Positions 25,293 to 34,076 of a stretch of DNA of 64,000 nt are shown piece by piece (position 1 is the stretch's first letter; the number at the start of each line of letters is the position of its first letter). A model generated the notes under the pieces. That model saw only the letters and a program-made list of their open reading frames with translations, had not been told where the DNA came from and searched no databases. Made by a program: the position numbers and the translations under genes. Origin of the DNA: Thermoanaerobaculum sp964488355 (GTDB lineage Bacteria > Acidobacteriota > Thermoanaerobaculia > Thermoanaerobaculales > Thermoanaerobaculaceae); NCBI GenBank assembly GCA_964488355.1, contig CAZAUJ010000014.1, forward strand, positions 1-64,000. The letters are read 5' to 3'.

Positions 25293-27965
25293 TTAGTACT
25301 CGATCTTGAAGCCAATTTGGAAGCGGCGAGGTGTTTGCCACGCGGTGGGCACGCGGTAGGAGGGGTCGGGGGTGCAGGAGCCAGAATCCGGGTCGTACTC
25401 CAGGCACTTGCTCGCGGTGCGAGCGGTGCGCTGCTGGTTGTTGAAGAAGTTGAACAGGTCAACGTAGGCCGCCAGCTTCAGGCCCTTGAAGTTGAAGGGC
25501 TGCTCCAGGTGGAAATCGCCCTCCCAGTTGTTGCCCACCGTGGCCGAACCGCGCTGGGCCAAGGGATAGCTGTAGCCGTCAGGCGTGGTGCCGTAAGGCG
25601 TGAACACGTTGCCAGAAGTCCAGTAGAGGGACAAGCCGAGGATCGTCTTGAAGGGGAAGGTGTAGGAGCCGTTGAACTTCACCTCATGCTTGGACTCACC
25701 GCGGCCGTACCAGCGGGAAAGCTCGGAATACGGCCCCACGAAGGCGTAGGGCAGCGCGTTCCACCAGTTGGAGGCCCAGTTCTTCTGGTCGAACACGTAG
25801 GTGTAGGCGGCGATGAACTGGAGGCCGTCCGCACCAAAGCGCTTACGCAGCGCCGCCTCGATGGCTTGGTACTCGGACCAGTTCTTGCCGGTCTTGGGCA
25901 CGTTGGTGATGATGCCCACGCCGTCATCCTCCGGATCGTACCAGTCGATGGCCTTCTTCACCTTGCGGTAGACGTAGTTCACGCTGGCGGCAAACTGCGG
26001 GTTGATGAGCTTTTCATAGCCCAATACTAGCTCATCCTGATACATGGGATCCAGCTTGGGATCCAGGGTGGTGCCGCCGGCGGCCGTGGGCACGTCGTAT
26101 CTCAGGCCCCAGCACTCGTCGGGGTACTCCCAAACGTTGCGAGTGTCCACGGTGCAGGTGCCGCGCCAAACCCAGCGCTGCAGATGGGTGGGGATGACGT
26201 TGAAGTAATCGGCAATGTAGTTGGAGGCCAAGGTGTAAAAACGGCCAATAGAGGCGCGGAGGGCGTCACCGTTGAGGTCGTAGGCAAAGCCCAAGCGCGG
26301 GGCCAGCATGTCGTTGAAGTTAAACTTGAGCACCTCATCACCCGTGTTTTGCCGCAGCTTGGTGGCCTCCGCGCGCACACCGTAGGTGAAGGTGGCCTTG
26401 CCGATCTTCCACTGGTCTTGCACGTACACGCCCTGGTAGTCCTGCTTCGTTTCGTTGAACCGCACCTGGTCCAGCCAGAAGTCGCGGCGGAAGGGTGTTT
26501 GACCCAAGTTGCTGGTCAGGTAATAGCCCGCGGGGTTAAAGATGCGCCCCACCTTGGGCTTGAGCCACAGCAGCTCGGTCCCGACCTTGATCTGGTGAGT
26601 CCCCGCAGTCGTATCCAAGTAGTAGGAAAGGGCCAGGTTCAAGCCGTCACGATCTCGCTTGGAGCGGTAGTCGTAGTAGGCGGCGCCGTAAAAGTAGCGG
26701 GCGGTCAGGTCGTACATAAAGGGCGTTTGGCCGAAACCGCCGTAGAGGGGCGTGACGTTGAGCTCCTGCCGATGGTACTGGTACTTGGCCTCAGCGAAGA
26801 GGTTGGGGTTGAGCACGCCGTACCACTGAAGAGAGGCGTTATTCCCGCCCTGGAACTGCTGCTGCTCGGCGGACTTGTTGTAGTTGGGACCGGTCCAACC
26901 GCCGCGCAGCGGATCCAGGGTAATGGGATCCTAGTTGTAGAAGCCCACCAGGTTATGGCTGGGGTTCACCTGGTAGGTAAGCTTGCCGGAGAAGTAGTGC
27001 CCCACGTAGTTGGTCCGGCCCGTGGTTTGCGTCTTGCTCACCGCATCCTGAATGGTGGCGTAGCGCCCGAAGTTGCGGTGGTTGTTCCGCTTCTCGTACG
27101 CGAAGTAGAACCACAGCATGTCCTTCACGAAGGGACCACCGAAGGTGAAGGAGGGTCGCTTCTCATCGGAAGCGGTGAGGGGCTTTTTCTGGCCGGTCTC
27201 CTTCTCGATGCCACCCCGGGCCGACCAATCCACATCCTGCTGGATCCAGCGCGCGGTGAAAGACAGGGTGTTCCCGCCGGACTTGGTAACCAGGTTGACG
27301 ATGCCGCCAGTGGCGCGGCCATACTCCGGAGCAAAGCCGGCGGTTTGCACCTGCGCTTCCTGGATGGTGTCCCAGTTGATCGCCGTGCCCCAGGTGTTGG
27401 TACGCGGGTCGGTGGTCTCCACGCCATCAATCAGGTAGCTGTTGGCGTCGTTGGAGGAGCCGTGCACGTAAGGGTTGTTGCCGGCCTTCACGCCAGGCGC
27501 CATTTGCATCATCGTCTGGAAGGTGCGGTTGGTAGCCAGGGTATCCACCAGTGTCCAGTCCACGGTGGTGTCCACGGTGGACTTGGAGGTATCCACGACG
27601 ATTTTCTCGGCGGTGACGGTGATGGCCTCGGCGAACTGGGAGAGGGACATTTCGGCGGAGATGGCGGTTTCCTTGCCCAGGTTGACGATGATGCCGGTTT
27701 GTGCCAGGGTGTTGAAGCCGGAGAGCTCGAAGCGCAGGGTGTAGTCCTTACCTGGGGGAACGGGTACGAAGCGGAAGCGGCCCTGGGTGTCGGTGACGGC
27801 CACGCGGGTGCCCTGCATGGCGGGGCCGGAGAGGGTCACGGTCACGCCAGGCAGGGGTTGCTGCTGGTTGTCCACCACCGTGCCGGCGATGGACCCGTAC
27901 TGCTGCTGTGCCCAAACCGGCACCGCCAACAGCACGGCCAACAGGAGATAGGGTAAACGCCTCAT
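25293..27965 (-). pseudogene. Oar-like TonB-dependent receptor, interrupted by an in-frame amber codon
   Basis: A 891-codon reading frame with signal peptide (MRRLPYLLLAV), a carboxypeptidase-regulatory-like domain (GSIAGTVVDNQQQPLPG), plug and a 22-strand barrel ending in FQIGFKIEY. The frame is whole except for a TAG at 26931-26933 (minus strand FYN-TAG-DPI); the neighbouring receptor has Glu here (FYNEDPI), so GAG-to-TAG is the simplest change. Start ATG 27965 has GGAGG at the right distance; GTG 27968 is too close. It could be a true null, a base-call error, or rescued by suppression; TAG is a normal stop elsewhere here. Confidence 0.85.
27505..27943 (-). repeat. 439-bp direct repeat, receptor copy A
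   Basis: This segment encodes most of the signal peptide, regulatory domain and plug start of the first Oar-like receptor. It is identical base for base to 31197-31635 (offset 3692). Sequence beyond both edges diverges at once, although both flanks remain homologous. Confidence 0.95.
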
Positions 27966-27997
27966 CACTCCTCCTTTCTTGCCGGGCTGTGGTTTTG
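27951..27997 (-). repeat. shared leader repeat, copy upstream of receptor 1
   Basis: This 47-bp stretch covers the ribosome site (AAGAAAGGAG), the start codon region and the leader core CAAAACCACAGCCCGGC of the first receptor. It matches 28741-28787 at 41 of 47 positions. Confidence 0.75.
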
Positions 27998-28755
27998 GGC
28001 TTTGTGCCCGATACCCGGCCGCGCCAGGATACGCATGTCAAGTGCCAGAGACAAGCCTATCAAGACGGTTTCACTGAGGGCGTTTTGTACGATTTTTTGG
28101 AGGCAACGTTCGGCGATTCGGATGGATGAGAGCCCAGTGCCCTGACAGGTGAGGCCCATTTCATCGGCGGACGACCCTTGGCAGCAGGAGCGCATTTTGC
28201 CGTTGTCCATCGGCCAAAGGCACAAGGAGAAGTCCCTACTGTCGACCTTGGCATCGGCAATCAGGCGCCCTTCTTCGCCGCCTTCGGGCCCTACGGTCAC
28301 AAGGCAACGCTGGAGGCGGTCGTCCCCTTGGGGCCGCGGGGGAATCTGCACCGTGAATTCGGCTCGGCGCAAGTTGGTGATGAGGGTTGCCAAGGGAGAC
28401 GCGGTACCCTGGGCGTGGGCCACCTTTTTGCCGTTTTCCGTTACGGCAAATTGCGAGTCCACCGCTAGGAGGAGCATCTGTCCGCTGGGAAGCGAAAGGA
28501 GGCGAACGGCGAAAATGGGCAGCTCGCCCGTGGCTATCTTCAGACGGAGACCGCGGGCACCGGCCTGCCCCTGCACGCTCACGAGGAACCGATCTGGCAC
28601 CTCGCCTTGCGCTGAGGCAGGGGGTCCAAGCGCGATCCTGGGCAGGGCCTGAGGCGATGGGTTCTAGCCTGGGAGCGGCCCTTCCCCTCCCTGAGCCGTT
28701 GTGGCCACCGCCAGCACCAGGGCAGCGGCCAGGAGAGGGAGGGTAAACGTCTCAT
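27965..28755 (-). pseudogene. degraded secreted protein gene between the two receptors
   Basis: The start region (ATG 28755, MRRLPSL) matches the receptor signal peptide, then a frameshift is needed to continue (LLAAALVLAVATTAQGGEG) and a TAG follows after PLPG near 28666. The same frame continues past it with ALPRIALGPPASAQGEVPDRFLVSVQGQAG and a long open stretch (28600-27965) with protein-like sequence (LKIATGELPIFAVRLLSLP, LLLAVDSQFAVTENGKKV). It is probably a former small secreted protein with one frameshift and one nonsense. The C-terminal part may also be scrambled. No family recognised. Confidence 0.6.
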
Positions 28756-28787
28756 CGGTGCTCCTTTCTTGGCGGGCTGCGGTTTTG
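28741..28787 (-). repeat. shared leader repeat, copy upstream of the broken secreted gene
   Basis: The matching copy of 27951-27997. Read on the minus strand the core is CAAAACCGCAGCCCGCCAAG followed by AAAGGAG. The second receptor (start 31657) lacks this leader. Confidence 0.75.
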
Positions 28788-28910
28788 CGTGAGGCCGCAC
28801 ACTCGGCCATCTTCCGCACAACCCTCGGCAATTTACCGAAGGCCCTCCCAGGGGCTATAGGCTCTCTCGGTGGGCATCGCCGGAGCTGCCCTTGAGCTGC
28901 GAGAAGCAGG

Positions 28911-28942
28911 AAAAAACAAAAAGGGGGGCTCAGGCCCCCCTT
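28911..28942 (-). terminator. intrinsic terminator of the second Oar-like receptor
   Basis: A GC stem AAGGGGGGC (28921-28929) pairs with GCCCCCCTT (28934-28942) around a TCAG loop. The A tract 28911-28922 gives a U tail on the minus-strand transcript. It lies 22 bp beyond the receptor stop at 28964. Confidence 0.9.
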
Positions 28943-28963
28943 GCTGAGCTTGGAGTGGCGGTG

Positions 28964-31657
28964 TTAGTACTCCACCTTGAAGCCGATTTGCACCTGCCGC
29001 GGTGCTTGCCAGCCCGTGGGTTTCTTGAAGGTGGCACTGGAGGCGCTGTTACCTCCCCGGGCCGTGGGTTGCTGGTTGTTGAAGGCGTTGAATAGGTCGA
29101 AGTAAAAGGCCAACTTCACCGGTCCAACGTTTAGCGGGTGCTCCACATGGAAGTCCGCTTCCCAGTTGTTGCCTACCCGCTTGGAGCCAGCCCGCACCAG
29201 GGGCACGGTGCCGAAATCCCCGGGCTCGGTCCAGGTATAGACGTTGCCCGAGCTCCAGAAGGCGGAGATGCCAAAGATGGTCTTCCACGGCGCGGTCCAG
29301 GACCCGTTGAACTTGACCTCGTGCGGGCTTTCCGGTTTGCCGTACCACAGGGGATCGAAGGCATCGGGCTGATCGCCATAACCGGAAAACTGGGAGAAAC
29401 CGCGCGCCTGTGCCCAGGCGCGCGAGCGCAGCACGTAGGTGTAGTTAGCGATGAACTGGAAGCCATCAGGGCCGAAGCGCTTGCGCAGGCTAAACTCGAG
29501 CGCTTGGTACTCCTTCCACTTGGCGTTGGTGGTGAACACGCGGCCATCGGCCACCTCCACCCGCTTGAGCGGGGCGTTGGCCCACAGGTACGCCCCATCA
29601 AATTCGGGGTCCAGGTCCTCAATGCCCTTCGGCTGTTCGCGCCACACGTAGGTGACGCCGGCCGCCATCTGCTGGCTCAGCCGCTTCTCGAAACCCAGGG
29701 TGAACTCGTCCGTATAGACGGGGTCCAGGCCTGGGTCGATGCCGTAGCCCGATTCACCGATGGGGATTTGCCACTGCAAGCCCCAGCAGGAGTCGGGGTA
29801 GGTCCAGATGTCCCGCCCGTCAACCGTGCAGCTGCCGTTCCAGGCCCACAGTTCGTAGGTGGCGGGTGTGGAGCTCAGGGTGTTGCCGATGTAGTTGGAG
29901 GCCACATCGTAAAAACGCGCCAGGGACGCGCGAATGGCGTCGCCGTTGAGGTCATAGGCAAAGCCCAAGCGCGGTGCCAGCTGCTCACCGAAGGAGAAGG
30001 ACAGCACCTTGCTCCCCACGTTGTTTTCCGCCTTGAGCGACTCGGCCCGAACGCCGATGTTGAAGGTGGCCTTACCCACCTTCCAGGCATCCTGGACAAA
30101 CAAAGCCCAGTAGCGGTCTTTGTTGGTGATGGGGCCAGGCTCCAGCGCGTAAAAGAAGCGAAGGGACGGACGCGGAAAGTCGCCCACGTAACCGGCAGTT
30201 TGGTAGTAACCGGCTGGGTTGTGAACCGAACCCGCCGCCGGCTTGATATCCAGGAACTCCACGCCCGCTTTGAACTGGTGAGACCCGCCGCGCGTGTCCA
30301 GGTAGTAGGAACCGGTCAGCAGGAACCCGTCGCGATCACGTTTGGAACGATAGTCTTCCCAGGGCGCCCCGTAGTAGTAGCCTTCGGTGCGGTCCAGGAT
30401 AAAGGGCACCTGTCCCCATTGCGCCCTGGACTGCGGGCTGTAGTTCAGCTCCTGCCGGTGGCGCTGATACTTGGCCTCGAGAAACAGGTTGCTGGTGAGC
30501 ACGCCGTACCACTGCAGGGAGGCGTTGTTGCCCCCTTGGAACTGCGTGTTTTCCGCCGACAGGGCTATGCCCTGACCGTAGTAGTAGCGCCCGTTGGCGT
30601 TGGAAATGTCGATGGGGTCTTCGTTGTAGAAGGCCACGAAGCTGTGGCTGGGGTTGAGCTGGAAGGACAACTTGCCGGACAAGTAGTGGCCCTTGTAATT
30701 GGAGATCTCTTGCACGGAGTTACCGGCTTGCGCGTCCGCCAGGGTTCGATAACGCCCAAAGGTTTGCTCGCGGTCGCGGCCCTCGTATGCAAGGTAAAAC
30801 CACAGCCGGTCCTTGATGAACGGTCCGCCCAGGGTGACGGAAGGCCGCAGCTCGTCAGTGGCTACTTGGGCGGCCTTCTTGCGCCCCGTTTCCTTTTCGA
30901 TGCCCGGCCTGGCGTTCCAGTCGCTATCTTGTTTGACTACCCTGGCCAACAGGCTGAAGGTGTTGCCACCGGACTTGGTCACCAGGTTGATCACGCCACC
31001 GGTGGCGCGGCCGTATTCAGCGGCGAAACCAGCGGTTTGCACCTGTGCTTCCTGGATGGTGTCCCAGTTAATGGCCGTCCCCCAGGTCGCCGTGCGCGGG
31101 TCAGTGGTGTCAACACCGTCGATGAGGTAGACGTTATCATCACCTGAACCACCATGGACGTTGGGGTTGTTGGCTGCTTTCACGCCGGGGGCGAGCTGCA
31201 TCATCGTCTGGAAGGTGCGGTTGGTAGCCAGGGTATCCACCAGTGTCCAGTCCACGGTGGTGTCCACGGTGGACTTGGAGGTATCCACGACGATTTTCTC
31301 GGCGGTGACGGTGATGGCCTCGGCGAACTGGGAGAGGGACATTTCGGCGGAGATGGCGGTTTCCTTGCCCAGGTTGACGATGATGCCGGTTTGTGCCAGG
31401 GTGTTGAAGCCGGAGAGCTCGAAGCGCAGGGTGTAGTCCTTACCTGGGGGAACGGGTACGAAGCGGAAGCGGCCCTGGGTGTCGGTGACGGCCACGCGGG
31501 TGCCCTGCATGGCGGGGCCGGAGAGGGTCACGGTCACGCCAGGCAGGGGTTGCTGCTGGTTGTCCACCACCGTGCCGGCGATGGACCCGTACTGCTGCTG
31601 TGCCCAAACCGGCACCGCCAACAGCACGGCCAACAAAAGATACGGTATTCGCCTCAT
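28964..31657 (-). CDS. Oar-like TonB-dependent receptor with carboxypeptidase-regulatory domain
   Basis: An intact 897-residue outer-membrane receptor. It has a signal peptide (MRRIPYLLLAVLLAVPVWA), a carboxypeptidase-regulatory-like beta sandwich (about 25-105), a plug (ITVTAEKIVVDTSKSTVD; YLIDGVDTTDPRTATWG) and a long barrel with the terminal motif VQIGFKVEY. Oar-like receptors import oligosaccharides, peptides or proteins in Bacteroidota, Myxococcota and Acidobacteriota. ATG 31657 follows GAAAGGAGGGAGC. Residues up to about 153 are encoded by the block shared exactly with the first receptor. Confidence 0.95.
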   Translation of the reverse strand: MRRIPYLLLAVLLAVPVWAQQQYGSIAGTVVDNQQQPLPGVTVTLSGPAMQGTRVAVTDTQGRFRFVPVPPGKDYTLRFELSGFNTLAQTGIIVNLGKETAISAEMSLSQFAEAITVTAEKIVVDTSKSTVDTTVDWTLVDTLATNRTFQTMMQLAPGVKAANNPNVHGGSGDDNVYLIDGVDTTDPRTATWGTAINWDTIQEAQVQTAGFAAEYGRATGGVINLVTKSGGNTFSLLARVVKQDSDWNARPGIEKETGRKKAAQVATDELRPSVTLGGPFIKDRLWFYLAYEGRDREQTFGRYRTLADAQAGNSVQEISNYKGHYLSGKLSFQLNPSHSFVAFYNEDPIDISNANGRYYYGQGIALSAENTQFQGGNNASLQWYGVLTSNLFLEAKYQRHRQELNYSPQSRAQWGQVPFILDRTEGYYYGAPWEDYRSKRDRDGFLLTGSYYLDTRGGSHQFKAGVEFLDIKPAAGSVHNPAGYYQTAGYVGDFPRPSLRFFYALEPGPITNKDRYWALFVQDAWKVGKATFNIGVRAESLKAENNVGSKVLSFSFGEQLAPRLGFAYDLNGDAIRASLARFYDVASNYIGNTLSSTPATYELWAWNGSCTVDGRDIWTYPDSCWGLQWQIPIGESGYGIDPGLDPVYTDEFTLGFEKRLSQQMAAGVTYVWREQPKGIEDLDPEFDGAYLWANAPLKRVEVADGRVFTTNAKWKEYQALEFSLRKRFGPDGFQFIANYTYVLRSRAWAQARGFSQFSGYGDQPDAFDPLWYGKPESPHEVKFNGSWTAPWKTIFGISAFWSSGNVYTWTEPGDFGTVPLVRAGSKRVGNNWEADFHVEHPLNVGPVKLAFYFDLFNAFNNQQPTARGGNSASSATFKKPTGWQAPRQVQIGFKVEY
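31197..31635 (-). repeat. 439-bp direct repeat, receptor copy B
   Basis: This is the second copy of the block at 27505-27943, identical over its whole length. It lies at the 5' end of the intact receptor. Confidence 0.95.
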
Positions 31658-31676
31658 TGCTCCCTCCTTTCTCGCT

Positions 31677-31727
31677 CATCAAAGCCTCTACCTGAGCCTT
31701 GCGCTCCGTGCTTCGGCGGCTTTGATG
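31677..31727. repeat. inverted repeat in the leader of receptor 2
   Basis: CATCAAAGCC (31677-31686) and GGCTTTGATG (31718-31727) are a perfect 10-bp inverted repeat with a 31-nt centre, located 20-70 bp upstream of the receptor start. In RNA it would form a stem just before the ribosome site. It could be a leader structure or an operator; no riboswitch class fits. Confidence 0.55.
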
Positions 31728-31828
31728 GCCGAGGAGGGTGGAAGCAATTTTCGTGCCCGTTTTAGAGCAGGTCATACCCTGGTAGACCCGTGCCGATGTT
31801 CGAAGAGTCGAACACCCCGCCGCCGGCC

Positions 31829-33448
31829 TCAAGGGGCGGTGGCCGTGCAGTCACCGCCCTCGCTGCGGGCAGCGTACAGGGCGGCTTCAGCAGCCTTGAG
31901 CAGCTCGGCGGCGCTGGCCTGGCGGGCCGGCCCTGCCGCCGCTAAGCCCGCTGTGGGCCGCAGAAGCGTCCTTCCAGGCAGCTGCCGCAGCGCCCGTCGC
32001 AGGCGCTCCACCTGGGCTAGGGCCTCCCGCTCGCCCAGGCCCTCCAGCAGCAGGGCCAGCGTTTCCCTTCCAAAGCGGGACAAAAGGTCGCAGTGCCGCA
32101 CCTGCCTCCGCACTTCCTCCAACACTGCTTCCACCTCCACCGGGCTGCCGGCAGCCGTGGTCAACCGCATGAGGGCCAGGGAAAAGGGGGCATGGGAGGG
32201 AGCAGCCAAGCGCTGCTGGACTTCTTGCACGAACAGGGGCAAGGGCAGAAGGCCCGAGGAGGGCAGCAGGCGCGCAGCGTGATGCTGGGCCCAGCGCATG
32301 GTCAAATGAGAGGAAACACAAAGGGCAAAAACCACGCCCGCGGCGGAGCTGTAGAGGGTCACACCCCCAAGCGTGGGCCGAGGGATAAGCGACAAGTCCA
32401 CCAGCACATCCGCCAGCACCGCCGGGAAAAACGCTGATGCCCCAAGCAAAAGGGGCCACCACATGCCTTTCTGCCGACGGATGGCTTTCGCCAGCTTGCC
32501 GATGCCTAAGGAAACCAAGAAAGCGACGCTCAGCTCTGCCAGGTACACCCACAAATACAGGTCCAGGGTTTGCCGCCAGAGGAGGGCAAAGCCTGCACCC
32601 ACCGCCACCACCGCAGCAAACACAGTTGCCCAGGCTGGGGCTGGATGGCCTACGAGCGCGTGCAACACCAAAGGGAAAAGGCCCACAGCCAGCAGCAGGA
32701 AGACCACGTTCAGCCGGAAGTTGCCCGCCGGGGAGAGAAACACGCTGGGCCCCAGGCTGGCGTAGGTGACCTGGTAGCAGGCGAAAGCCACAAGAAAGCT
32801 CGTCCACCACCACTGTTCCCGCCCGCCGCCAAAGCGCAACGCCAAAAGGCCATGAAACAGGGCCACCACCGCCAACACGGTAGCCGAGACCCAAAGCAGC
32901 AGGTCGCGCCCCTGCTGGCGGCGAAGCAGGCGTTCGTAGCGATCGAGGGTGGGCGCCGGTCCCAGAAGGCCACCGAAGCGTCCCCCGTTGTACACGTGCA
33001 CCGCAAGCTCGTTGTACTCGCCATAGCGCAGGCTGGCTTTCGGCAGGCGGTAGATTCGCCTTTGCAACACGGCCGACTGGTAGGTTGGCGGAAAGCTGCC
33101 GCTGGCGCCGACGCGTTGGCCGTTGAGAAAAACCTCGTCCGCATCTCCCACGTACCCTAAGTCCAGGCCCAGGCTCTCGCTCGCCAGCTTGCTGGGCAGA
33201 AGGAAGGGAACACGATACCAAGCGTGGCCGTTGTAGCTGGCAAAGCCCTGCCGCTCCCACGCGCCGGGGACGCGCACCACCTGCCAGTGGGTTTTTTCCC
33301 GGAAGGGCGAGGACCAGGCTGGGTCATGGCCGGTGCGAAACCACCAGCTCCCCGCCAAAGAAACAGGGATGTCCTCGACCGCCACCGCCTGCGGTTGAGT
33401 CCAGGCTGCGGTCGCCAGCGCCCATAGGGTCATAAAGACAAGCCTCAC
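31829..33448 (-). CDS. 7TMR-DISM-like receptor with degenerate GGDEF domain
   Basis: A 539-residue membrane sensor. It has a short signal helix, then an extracytoplasmic galactose-binding-like beta domain (about 30-185, VYNGGRFGGLLG, FLNGQRVGASG), seven membrane helices (about 190-400), and a C-terminal GGDEF-like domain. That domain has SRFGRETLALLL where GGDEF should be, so diguanylate cyclase activity is unlikely, and the final AALYAARSEGG matches the family C-terminus. GTG 33448 overlaps the rlpA stop (GTGA), so it is coupled to rlpA. The 7TMR-DISM family senses carbohydrates or other ligands. Confidence 0.8.
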   Translation of the reverse strand: MRLVFMTLWALATAAWTQPQAVAVEDIPVSLAGSWWFRTGHDPAWSSPFREKTHWQVVRVPGAWERQGFASYNGHAWYRVPFLLPSKLASESLGLDLGYVGDADEVFLNGQRVGASGSFPPTYQSAVLQRRIYRLPKASLRYGEYNELAVHVYNGGRFGGLLGPAPTLDRYERLLRRQQGRDLLLWVSATVLAVVALFHGLLALRFGGGREQWWWTSFLVAFACYQVTYASLGPSVFLSPAGNFRLNVVFLLLAVGLFPLVLHALVGHPAPAWATVFAAVVAVGAGFALLWRQTLDLYLWVYLAELSVAFLVSLGIGKLAKAIRRQKGMWWPLLLGASAFFPAVLADVLVDLSLIPRPTLGGVTLYSSAAGVVFALCVSSHLTMRWAQHHAARLLPSSGLLPLPLFVQEVQQRLAAPSHAPFSLALMRLTTAAGSPVEVEAVLEEVRRQVRHCDLLSRFGRETLALLLEGLGEREALAQVERLRRALRQLPGRTLLRPTAGLAAAGPARQASAAELLKAAEAALYAARSEGGDCTATAP

Positions 33449-34074
33449 GGCCTCACCTCGGGGGCTGGGGCGCAGGGAACAACAAAGGTCTGGGGGAAGT
33501 TGGCCTGCAAAGAAGTGGCTACCTTCCGCGCCCTGGGCAAGCCGGCAAGGCCGGTAACCCTGACCCGCGTGAGCCCACCACCCGCGGGCAAGGTACGCCA
33601 GGCGTAGCCCCTCGCGTGCAGTAAGGCCACCGCCGCTTCCACGTTTTGGGCCAGGGCGAAAGCGCCCACCTGAACTTCCCAGCAAGGATTGCCAGGCATG
33701 CCGTCGCCCAGGCGCAGGACCCGCAGCCGCACGCGCGCCACGCCTTGGGTCAACATGCCCAACTCAGCGGCAGCGGCGCGCGAAAGGTCCAGGATGCGAC
33801 CAGGCACGAACGGCCCCCGGTCGTTGATCACCACCTGCGCCTTTTTGCCGTTTTCCAGGTTGGTCACTTCCGCCAAGGTGCCAAAGGGGAGCGTGCGATG
33901 GGCCGCCGTCATGGCGTGCATATCGTACCTTTCTCCGGAGGCGGCTTGCCTCCCATGGTATGGCTCGCCATACCAGGAGGCCAGACCTTCTTCTTCCCCT
34001 GCGGGGGAACTGGCGGGCCGGGGAGCAGTGCTGCAGGCCACCGCGAGAAGGACCAGCACCCAAGCCAGGCGCAT
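33445..34074 (-). CDS. rlpA: RlpA-like septal peptidoglycan transglycosylase with SPOR domain
   Basis: A 209-residue protein with an N-terminal signal sequence ending in a cysteine (MRLAWVLVLLAVACS), though the lipobox is weak (AVAC). A double-psi beta-barrel RlpA domain follows (GLASWYGEPYHGRQAASGE; VVINDRGPFVPGRILDLS with the catalytic Asp), then a SPOR domain near the C-terminus (WEVQVGAFALAQNVEAAVAL). RlpA cleaves naked glycan at the septum in some species. ATG 34074 is 2 nt after the purB stop and GGAGG lies within purB's end. Confidence 0.9.
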   Translation of the reverse strand: MRLAWVLVLLAVACSTAPRPASSPAGEEEGLASWYGEPYHGRQAASGERYDMHAMTAAHRTLPFGTLAEVTNLENGKKAQVVINDRGPFVPGRILDLSRAAAAELGMLTQGVARVRLRVLRLGDGMPGNPCWEVQVGAFALAQNVEAAVALLHARGYAWRTLPAGGGLTRVRVTGLAGLPRARKVATSLQANFPQTFVVPCAPAPEVRP

Positions 34075-34076
34075 GC

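Noticed and set aside
26184..31147. Long plus-strand open frames opposite the receptors (up to 669 codons)
   Set aside because: They mirror the receptor genes codon for codon on the other strand in GC-rich DNA, and lack ribosome sites and recognisable domains.
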